Source: Hahella chejuensis KCTC 2396 (GTDB taxonomy: Bacteria > Pseudomonadota > Gammaproteobacteria > Pseudomonadales > Oleiphilaceae). Taken from it: 64,000 nucleotides of DNA. The notes under the pieces were generated by a model that was not told the origin of the DNA, did not search any database, and worked only from the letters and a program-made list of their open reading frames with translations. Where the stretch lies: the NCBI RefSeq assembly GCF_000012985.1, contig NC_007645.1:6102001-6166000 (forward strand), given 5' to 3'. A program made the position numbers and the translations under genes. Shown one piece after another: positions 57,889-64,000 of this stretch (the stretch's first letter is position 1; the number at the start of each line of letters is the position of its first letter).

Positions 57889-59658
57889 ATGCGAACCAAT
57901 ACAAAAATCATCTGTCTGGCTACCGCCATAATCGGTCTACAAGGATGCGCCGGTCTTTCCGGCCCTGCGACTTCAGGCTCCCACTCGCTGGCCTTTTCCG
58001 CCCCCGCAGAAGGAGAGACCAAAGCCGCCGCCATCCCTGTCATCACCCTTTTCTTTAACGAAGCGCTGGACCCCGCCAGCGTCGACGCCAGCGCTATCAA
58101 GTTAAACCTTGATCCCGCACGAAATATTGATATCGCCGAACGGGAGTATGACGCCCAGGCCAACGTGCTGACATTGCGTCTCTCCACGCCCATGCCACTG
58201 GCTACGCGCGTCGCGCTAAACGTGAGCGGCCTGAAAAATGAAAAAGGACAATCCGTCCGCGCCATCGATCTAACCTTCACCACCGACGACGCCTACCGCT
58301 ATCGCGGCATTGAGTTTCAGGATGGCCGCATCAGCGGCTATTTCGAGGAGTGGCGAGAGTCTCGCGAAGGCGAGGAGGTTAACTACAACGTTAACTATGT
58401 CAACTCAGGTTCGGATCAGGTTTGGTTCACCGGCGATGATGAGATCAGTCGCTATGTTCGCACCCGTTCGACAGCGGAAGAAACCCTGGAGGCGATCTTT
58501 ATCGCGCCTGGCGACGACGAGTCCTGGTTCACCGACGACGACATTCCGGAAAGCTACACCCGTCTTCGTTCTTCAGACACGCTGTATCAGTCTGCGCTAT
58601 ACCAGGGCCCGGGTCCCGACGGCGCATGGTTCACCGACGACGACGCGTCTGACAATTGCGCTCTACAGAGCTCCAAAGGCGACGAGGAACAATCCGTCAC
58701 CGTATACAAGCGCAGTCGCCAGGGCGCAGATCATCAGTGCTTCACCGATGACGACGTCATTCTTGAAGTGAATCGCGACGAGCAGAACTCCCAAGGCGAT
58801 AAGGTGCGCACCGCAAGTTGGGTGTACAGTCACCCCGGCGCCGACGGCCTATGGGAGACGGCGGATGATCAGATCAGCGCTTTCAGCGTATCCGACTATG
58901 ACGACGAAAGCAGCGCCGTCTCCAACTACGCCTCCCCCGGCAAGGACGGCGTATGGCTGACGAAGGACGACCGCCTGACCGATTACAGCGTCACCACCAC
59001 CAAAGACGGACTCACCCGCACCGTCTATTACCGCGACCCCGGTTATGACGGACTTTGGCGCACCGCTGACGATATTCCTTTCGGCTACTCAGAAGAGCGC
59101 AGCGACGCAGACGCTCACAATATCTACAGCAAAGAAGTGAATAACCCCGGACCTGACGGCGTTTGGTTCACCCAGGATGATTTGCTGGCCAGTCACGCCA
59201 AAAGCGAAAATGACGAGAACGGCAATTTCAGCCGCTGGATCAATTACAGCTCTACGGGCCCCGACAGGGAGCCTTTCACCGATGACGACCTGATTAACGA
59301 GTACTATACCTCCACCACCAGCGCCGACCGGGAAAGCATCGAAGAAGCCGGCTTCCGTGCGCCGGGAGCGGATGGTGTCTGGTTTACCGAAGACGATACG
59401 CCAACCACTTTGTCCAGACGTTGGGAGCGGCAGGATGAGGAAACTCAGCGTAGCCTGAGCGCGACCTACAATACACAAACCGCCGCCACCGTGGGGGAAA
59501 TTAACGACGACGCCATTACTTACTACAGCGTCAGCGAATCGCAGGCGGGGTACTACATGGACGCCAGCTACCAGTCCCCTGGCGCGGACGGACAGTGGCT
59601 CACCGCAGATGATACGCCGGCGACCATGACGCTGAACTACGCCGATCCACGCGAGTAA
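57889..59658 (+). CDS. Lipoprotein with Ig-like domain and about twelve Asp-rich GxDGxWxTxDD repeats
   Basis: Lipobox LQGC gives acylated Cys20. Residues 40-134 look like a bacterial Ig-like (Big_5/SbsA-type) domain: IPVITLFFNEALDPASVDAS ... LRLSTPMPLATRVALNVSGL. From about 140 on, units of 34-38 residues repeat, each with a core like GPDGVWFTQDD, at residues 174, 208, 242, 279, 317, 351, 385, 421, 457, 493 and 565. A unit near 530 has lost the core (GEINDDAITYYS), so the period is kept. The clustered Asp residues suggest calcium-binding turns on a beta scaffold. Cell-surface or periplasmic role inferred; no known function. AGGA precedes the ATG. Confidence 0.8.
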   Translation: MRTNTKIICLATAIIGLQGCAGLSGPATSGSHSLAFSAPAEGETKAAAIPVITLFFNEALDPASVDASAIKLNLDPARNIDIAEREYDAQANVLTLRLSTPMPLATRVALNVSGLKNEKGQSVRAIDLTFTTDDAYRYRGIEFQDGRISGYFEEWRESREGEEVNYNVNYVNSGSDQVWFTGDDEISRYVRTRSTAEETLEAIFIAPGDDESWFTDDDIPESYTRLRSSDTLYQSALYQGPGPDGAWFTDDDASDNCALQSSKGDEEQSVTVYKRSRQGADHQCFTDDDVILEVNRDEQNSQGDKVRTASWVYSHPGADGLWETADDQISAFSVSDYDDESSAVSNYASPGKDGVWLTKDDRLTDYSVTTTKDGLTRTVYYRDPGYDGLWRTADDIPFGYSEERSDADAHNIYSKEVNNPGPDGVWFTQDDLLASHAKSENDENGNFSRWINYSSTGPDREPFTDDDLINEYYTSTTSADRESIEEAGFRAPGADGVWFTEDDTPTTLSRRWERQDEETQRSLSATYNTQTAATVGEINDDAITYYSVSESQAGYYMDASYQSPGADGQWLTADDTPATMTLNYADPRE

Positions 59659-59958
59659 TGAGGCTCGCTCCGGCGGCGCTGCGCCGCCGGATAATTTCAG
59701 ATTGATGTCGCCGCGCGACCGCATTAAAGTAGTCCCGTGTTGGATTTATTTAGCGTCTTATTCTCGTGCCGATAGTTTCATTCCTGCTCAAACGAAAGAC
59801 TGGAAAACCGGGGTTCCACCTTGCGGCCGGAATTTGCGCATGCAAATAAAATAATTCCTGGGGAATCCATGAAAAAAAACCGGTCGCGATTGCTTCGCCG
59901 CCGGTTTTTTTTTGCCCATACCCCAGGTACGTCAATTCTATTGCCAAGGAGTTAATTT
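59659..59958. promoter_or_regulatory. Leader-like region before dapA
   Basis: 300 bases between the repeat lipoprotein and dapA. A GC-rich hairpin (GGCGGC / GCCGCC near 59672-59692) follows the lipoprotein stop without T-run. The 59830-59913 part has AT-rich short stems (GGAATT / AATTCC; TTTGC-GCAT-GCAAA) and then the strong terminator. Only 45 bases remain before the dapA start. Confidence 0.5.
59872..59913 (+). terminator. Strong terminator-like hairpin 46 bases before dapA
   Basis: Eight A and CCGG on the left (59872-59883) pair with CCGG and nine T on the right (59901-59913), with an inner partly paired GCG / CGC. It could end the lipoprotein transcript, a small RNA, or act as an attenuator for dapA. 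The near symmetry allows termination in either direction. Confidence 0.85.
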
Positions 59959-60828
59959 ATGTTTCGCGGTTCCTTAATCGCCATGATAACGCCATTCATC
60001 AACGGCCAAGTGGATGAAAAGGCCCTTGCCGGTCTTGTCGACTGGCAAATCAAACATGGCGCTCACGGCCTGGTCCCGGTGGGCACGACAGGCGAATCTC
60101 CCACCTTGACGGAAGAGGAACACAAACGGGTGGTGGCCCTGGTGGCGGAGCAAGCGCAGGGACGAGTCCCGGTCATCGCCGGAGCCGGCTCCAATAATCC
60201 CGTAGAGGCGGTGCGTTACGCCCAGCACGCGCAACAGGCGGGAGCGGACGCGGTGCTCTGCGTCGCAGGCTATTACAATCGTCCCTCTCAGGAAGGGCTG
60301 TACCAGCATTTCAAAATGGTCCACGACGCGATAGATATTCCCATCATTGTCTACAACATCCCTCCCCGCGCGGTGGTGGACATCAAGCCTGAAACCATGG
60401 CGCGGCTGGCGGCGTTGCCGCGCATCGTCGGGGTGAAAGACGCCACTACGGATCTGGCCCGCATCAGTCGCGAACGCATGTTGATCAATAAGCCCTTCAG
60501 CTTTCTCTCCGGCGACGATATGACCGCCATCGCTTATAACGCCAGTGGGGGGCAAGGCTGTATCTCCGTTTCCGCCAATATAGCGCCGGCCCTGTACGGT
60601 CAAATGCAAACCGCCACTCTGCAAGGCGACTTCCGCGAAGCCCTGCGTATTCACGACTTGCTGGCGCCTCTGCACGAAGCGTTATTTCGCGAACCCAGCC
60701 CTGCGGGAGCCAAGTACGCCGCTTCGTTGTTAGGTCTTTGCAACGAAGAATGCCGCTTACCCATCGTTCCGTTAAGTGAGCAAACAAAATCAGATATCAA
60801 GAATATAATCAATGAGTTATACAGATAG
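59959..60828 (+). CDS. dapA: 4-hydroxy-tetrahydrodipicolinate synthase DapA
   Basis: First committed step to lysine and meso-diaminopimelate, condensing pyruvate and aspartate semialdehyde. [13 protein letters not shown] start, [14 protein letters not shown], the Tyr of [15 protein letters not shown], the Schiff-base Lys in [10 protein letters not shown], and [21 protein letters not shown]. 289 residues. AAGGAG precedes the ATG. The usual gammaproteobacterial neighbour bamC is not downstream. Confidence 0.97.
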   Translation: MFRGSLIAMITPFINGQVDEKALAGLVDWQIKHGAHGLVPVGTTGESPTLTEEEHKRVVALVAEQAQGRVPVIAGAGSNNPVEAVRYAQHAQQAGADAVLCVAGYYNRPSQEGLYQHFKMVHDAIDIPIIVYNIPPRAVVDIKPETMARLAALPRIVGVKDATTDLARISRERMLINKPFSFLSGDDMTAIAYNASGGQGCISVSANIAPALYGQMQTATLQGDFREALRIHDLLAPLHEALFREPSPAGAKYAASLLGLCNEECRLPIVPLSEQTKSDIKNIINELYR

Positions 60829-61213
60829 ATCAATAATCGTACAATTAAGCGTCTAATACCAAATGGTAATATCGTCGAGGAAATATTCGCGTTAAGAATA
60901 TCCCTACTGATACGGACAAAAAATACAAGCAGTAAACTCCTACCGTCTCAACATCAGGACTAACGCGCCGTGAGACGACAAAGTTTAAAATGAAATATTT
61001 ATTTCAATGATTGTGTTTTGGAATGGCAGTGGTATTTTAAACTTCTCCTACCGCCTCTCCAGCAGGTCCCGGAAGTACTGACCTGCAGTATTAGTGGGTA
61101 TATCGAGATTAAGGACGCCCATCGTTACGGAGTCGTAACCTGGGCCCGCCGCTTCGGAGTGTTCCGAGGCGGCTTTCAGCGATCTATGGAAATCCTGAAA
61201 GAAGGACTTTGTA
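60829..61213. promoter_or_regulatory. Intergenic region dapA / acyl-CoA dehydrogenase
   Basis: 385 bases. The first 200 are AT-rich. Near the acyl-CoA dehydrogenase are two hairpins: GTTACG-GAGT-CGTAAC (61124-61139) and an 11-pair stem GCCGCTTCGGA / TCCGAGGCGGC with one G-T pair and loop GTGT (61148-61173), followed by TTT. No convincing gene; an open frame at 61018-61233 looks non-coding. Confidence 0.5.
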
Positions 61214-62362
61214 ATGGACTTTCGACTCGATGATGAGCAGCTCGCTCGTGTCTCCCACGTGCGGGAATTCGCTCAACAAGTACTTTCGGAGTCGGCCCGG
61301 CGACGTATTGCAGAATCCGCGTTTGATCGCGAACTCTGGAACCGGGCTGCGGATTTGGGGCTGTCCGGGCTCCCTATCCCCGAGCAATGGAGCGGCTCCG
61401 GTTTCGGCGCCCTGGACACCATGCTGACAGTGGAAGCCCTCGGTTTCGGCTGCACGGACATGGGACTTGTCTTCTCACTCTGCGCGCACATGTTCGCCTG
61501 CGCAGTTCCTATCTGGCGTTACGGCGACGATACGCAACGCCAACGCTACTTACATCGCATATCCAAGGGCGAGCTGATCGCCGCCAACGCCATCACCGAA
61601 CCGGAATCCGGCTCAGACGCTTTCGCCATGCGAGCCAGCGCTGTCCGGGACGGCGACACTTACATCCTGCGCGGAGAAAAGTGCTTCGTCACCAATGCGC
61701 CGGTGGCCGACCTGTTCCTGATATACGCCAAGACTGACCCCAGTCAGAGCTTTTTCGGCGTCAGCGGCTTCCTGGTTCCCCGGGACACCCCAGGGCTTTC
61801 CGTTACCGATGGCGGCTCCAAAACCGGCTTGTGCACCAGTCCATGGGGCTCGTTGTACATGGACGACTGTCGCATCCCTGCTTCCGCCTTACTGGGTGAA
61901 GAAGGCGGTGGCGCGCCGATGTTCCATGACTCTATGATCTGGGAGCGCGGCTGTCTGTTCGCCGCCTATGTCGGCGCCATGGAGCGCGTGTTGCAACAAA
62001 GCATCGACCACGCCCGCAACAGAAAGCAGTTCGGCCAGTCCATCGGCCGCAATCAGTCTATTTCGGACCGGCTGGTGGATATGAAGTTGCGCCTGGAAAC
62101 CTCCCGACTCCTGCTGTATCGGGCTGGCTGGCTATACGACCAGGGCGAACCTTACGAGGAAGCCATCGCCCTCAGCAAACTCTGGATCTCCGAATGTTCC
62201 GTGCTAAGCGGGCTGGACGCCATGCAGGTCTTTGGCGGCACGGGGGTTTCCAGCGCCGCCGGCGTTGACCGGCTGCTTCTGGATTCACTGCCATCGAGAA
62301 TATTCTCGGGGACCTCTGAGATTCAGAAAGAGCTGATAGCCAGACATATGGGATTGCGCTGA
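61214..62362 (+). CDS. Acyl-CoA dehydrogenase family protein
   Basis: FAD enzyme of the acyl-CoA dehydrogenase fold, 382 residues. ITEPESGSDAFAM and KCFVTNAPVADLFLIYA are the family FAD/substrate signatures, RKQFGQSIGRNQSISDRLVDMK lies in the C-terminal helical domain, and FSGTSEIQKELIAR is the conserved end. AAGGA precedes the ATG. The true substrate may be an acyl-carrier or specialised acyl-CoA. Possible operon with the two following genes, though 232 bases separate it from the next. Confidence 0.88.
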   Translation: MDFRLDDEQLARVSHVREFAQQVLSESARRRIAESAFDRELWNRAADLGLSGLPIPEQWSGSGFGALDTMLTVEALGFGCTDMGLVFSLCAHMFACAVPIWRYGDDTQRQRYLHRISKGELIAANAITEPESGSDAFAMRASAVRDGDTYILRGEKCFVTNAPVADLFLIYAKTDPSQSFFGVSGFLVPRDTPGLSVTDGGSKTGLCTSPWGSLYMDDCRIPASALLGEEGGGAPMFHDSMIWERGCLFAAYVGAMERVLQQSIDHARNRKQFGQSIGRNQSISDRLVDMKLRLETSRLLLYRAGWLYDQGEPYEEAIALSKLWISECSVLSGLDAMQVFGGTGVSSAAGVDRLLLDSLPSRIFSGTSEIQKELIARHMGLR

Positions 62363-62594
62363 CGCAACATTTCATACGGTCTTAAAAAGGAAAATACGGG
62401 AAAGGAAGTCTGTAGCAGCCCATTCGGCTGATTTGCCTGCATTACCCCGTCACTTGAGTTTTGAAAGCCCTCACCGGCTTTCAGGGGCTGCTTTTGCCTT
62501 ATGAAAAGCATCATCGCGCCAGCGCCCCTCACAAAACTGAAAACCAAGAGCCCGCACACTGACGGGCCACACTACAGCGAGCAGAGCAGATCCA

Positions 62595-63008
62595 ATGAAA
62601 ATAGTGAAGATTCTCAGATACTTATTCGGCGCCCTCTATGTCATGGCGGGCGTCGCCAAGGCGTTTCCGCAAATTGAAGATGTCGGCGTCACGCTGCAAA
62701 AAGCCGCCGCCGCCAACCAGGGAACCTGGCTGGCCGGTCTCAGCGAGTGGCTGGCGGGTAATGCGCAACTGATGGCTTGGATCAGCGGCATTGCGCTACT
62801 CGCATCCGGTCTCTGTTATTTATTCAATCGCATGCTGATTCCCGCTGTCATCGGCCAATGCGTCATGCTGGCGGGCTTCGTCACCATACTCCACCGGGCG
62901 TTTCCACAGATTGTGTTCGTGGATTTGATCTTTCTGATTGTCGCCCTGCTTGTCCTGTGGGAATCCGTCAATCAGAAGAAATCTCTGTACGCCCTGCCCC
63001 ACTATTAA
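62595..63008 (+). CDS. DoxX-like small membrane protein
   Basis: 137 residues with four hydrophobic helices (about 7-22, 55-75, 80-100, 105-122). The first helix has LRYLFGALYVMAGVAKAF, the pattern of DoxX/DUF-type quinone-associated membrane proteins. Function is not certain. The stop lies inside copy 2 of the dispersed repeat. Confidence 0.7.
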   Translation: MKIVKILRYLFGALYVMAGVAKAFPQIEDVGVTLQKAAAANQGTWLAGLSEWLAGNAQLMAWISGIALLASGLCYLFNRMLIPAVIGQCVMLAGFVTILHRAFPQIVFVDLIFLIVALLVLWESVNQKKSLYALPHY

Positions 63009-63078
63009 TCCGACAGACAAATAGCGTCCCTCTATTTGTCTTTCATCAACAGGATCAGCGTATGTCAGGCCTTGACCG
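63003..63078. repeat. Dispersed intergenic repeat, copy 2
   Basis: TATTAATC, then AGACAAATAG / CTATTTGTCT with a 7-base loop (63015-63041), then a less regular tail ending GTCAGGCCTTGACC. It matches copy 1 at 55238-55309 over most of its length, with the second hairpin decayed. It overlaps the last six bases of the DoxX-like gene. Confidence 0.65.
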
Positions 63079-63116
63079 GACTCATTTCAACTAAAACAAC
63101 GGAAAGGTAGGAACAG

Positions 63117-64000
63117 ATGGAATCACAAGACAACTCACAGTATGCAGGCGAAGCGCCTGTATTCCCCAGCAAAGACTTTGAATGCAATCAAGGCTCCTTT
63201 GACGACACGGACACCTCTCCCCCGCAACACGCCGGCGATTATGACGTTATTGTCGTCGGCGGCGGCATATCCGGACTGTCTTCCGCCTGGAAGCTGCGCG
63301 AGCGCAAGCTATTGGTGCTGGATCAACGGGATCGCTTCGGCGGCGCGGCGCGTCTGGAACAGCGGGATGGCCTGTTATACGCCAGCGGCGCCTCCTGCTT
63401 TCAGTTGCCCACCGGCCACAACGAAGTCTCTCACCTGCTGCAGGATCTGGACCTGTGGAACCAATGGCGCTCCACTGCGGAAGACACTCTGGTCATCTTT
63501 GACACCAAACGTCTGATGAAAGGTTTGGGGGAAGTCACCGCCGCCTTGTTGAAACAACCCAAAGAATTACTGAAGCCTGCAGTCTGGGGACTGACCGCCA
63601 ATCTGCTGTACAGCGCCATGTCCGGCAAACCGTTCATCTCCGCGGAGAAGAAGCTGGGCGATCCCATGTTCGCCGACTTATTCCAATATCTTAATCGATT
63701 CACTCCTGATTCCGGCAAACACCCCGCCATGCCTTGGCGGGAAGGCTGCGACTGGACGCGGGAGGAGATGGAGTTGTTCGATTCCGTTTCTCTGCATGAT
63801 TTGCTGTTCGACCCGGCCACGCGACGCTCCCTGCCGCAGGACCTGATTCCCAGACACCGCTTTGGTTCATTAGTGAAAGACGCCGTGGAAACCACGCTGC
63901 GCGTAGAGTGCCTTGCCATCAAAGATGTCTCCGCCTACGTCGGCCTGCATTTCCTGGTGGGATATCTTTATCGTCCTCTGGTCACCTTTCCCGGCGGCAA
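63117..64000 (+). CDS. FAD-dependent oxidoreductase (amine-oxidase/CrtI-like), cut by right edge
   Basis: Starts at ATG 63117 (GGAAAGGTAGGAA upstream) and stays open to the end of the window: 294 residues seen. After a 40-residue N-terminal extension the dinucleotide site DYDVIVVGGGISGLSSAWKL (about 43-62) is followed by RFGGAARLEQRDG, as in phytoene-desaturase-like flavoproteins. No signal peptide. The C-terminal half, which would decide the subfamily, lies outside. Context: acyl-CoA dehydrogenase and DoxX-like genes upstream on the same strand, possibly a lipid- or metabolite-modifying cluster. Confidence 0.78.
   Translation, partial: MESQDNSQYAGEAPVFPSKDFECNQGSFDDTDTSPPQHAGDYDVIVVGGGISGLSSAWKLRERKLLVLDQRDRFGGAARLEQRDGLLYASGASCFQLPTGHNEVSHLLQDLDLWNQWRSTAEDTLVIFDTKRLMKGLGEVTAALLKQPKELLKPAVWGLTANLLYSAMSGKPFISAEKKLGDPMFADLFQYLNRFTPDSGKHPAMPWREGCDWTREEMELFDSVSLHDLLFDPATRRSLPQDLIPRHRFGSLVKDAVETTLRVECLAIKDVSAYVGLHFLVGYLYRPLVTFPGG

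Noticed and set aside
59690-59913. Lysine riboswitch in front of dapA
   Set aside because: Considered because of the terminator and the lysine pathway, but the conserved L-box core elements were not recognisable.
59750-59947. 65-residue minus-strand frame before dapA
   Set aside because: Runs through the terminator hairpin and shows no family resemblance.
61018-61233. 71-residue open frame upstream of the acyl-CoA dehydrogenase
   Set aside because: Overlaps hairpins and the next start, no ribosome site, composition not protein-like.

Overview
The window is a gene-dense, roughly mid-50s % G+C chromosomal segment of a marine-type gammaproteobacterium. Several gene orders match the Pseudomonas/Oceanospirillales group: pilMNOPQ-aroK-aroB divergent from ponA; rpmE/priA next to hslVU; accBC-prmA-(zinc ribbon)-dusB-fis-purHD; and tolC divergent from nudF-yqiB-cpdA-yqiA. 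The many c-di-GMP proteins and overall protein style suggest a Hahella-like organism. That placement is inference from gene order and resemblance, not from a search. I found no rRNA, tRNA, CRISPR array, insertion sequence or prophage. Almost everything is core chromosome, with accessory material concentrated between about 49.7 and 64 kb.

Layout. 0-7.4 kb, minus strand: the type IV pilus assembly operon pilMNOPQ ending in an intrinsic terminator, then aroK, aroB and the start of a DamX/ExeA-like ATPase. 7.6-17.3 kb: PBP1a, a short malic enzyme, L31, PriA, a SPOR protein, the HslVU protease (with a good heat-shock-type promoter) and a DUF971 protein. 17.4-31 kb: a patatin, PtsP (PTS-Ntr enzyme I), RppH, a HAD phosphatase translationally coupled to an imelysin lipoprotein, RlmI, an HDOD protein, an orphan GcvH, the yqiA-cpdA-yqiB-nudF block and TolC. 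31-39.6 kb: WaaA, an FAD oxidoreductase/aldo-keto reductase pair, DUF2333, a LapD-like degenerate GGDEF-EAL receptor, and a divergent two-receiver diguanylate cyclase. 39.9-49.5 kb: AroQ, AccB, AccC, PrmA, a zinc-ribbon membrane protein, DusB-Fis, PurH and PurD.

49.7-64 kb is the most unusual part. A 1263-residue PAS/GAF/GGDEF/EAL/receiver protein overlaps a small stand-alone KaiB-fold protein. These are followed by a lipoprotein on the other strand, free-methionine-sulfoxide reductase, a drug/metabolite transporter, another two-receiver diguanylate cyclase, and a lipoprotein made of about twelve 34-38 residue repeats with a G-x-D-G-x-W-x-T-x-D-D core. DapA comes next, behind a very strong terminator-like hairpin. 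The window ends with an acyl-CoA dehydrogenase, a DoxX-like membrane protein and an FAD oxidoreductase cut by the right edge. A dispersed intergenic repeat with an AGACAAATAG stem occurs twice here (about 55.24 and 63.0 kb); the first copy sits in a run of four consecutive hairpins.

How the genes work together. The pilus operon, the LapD-like receptor and three predicted diguanylate cyclases or bifunctional enzymes point to surface-attachment control by c-di-GMP. The best candidate for an undescribed system is the KaiB-like protein coupled to the c-di-GMP enzyme: no KaiC or KaiA is visible, so the KaiB fold may act here as a regulator of, or partner to, the receiver/EAL protein rather than as a clock part.
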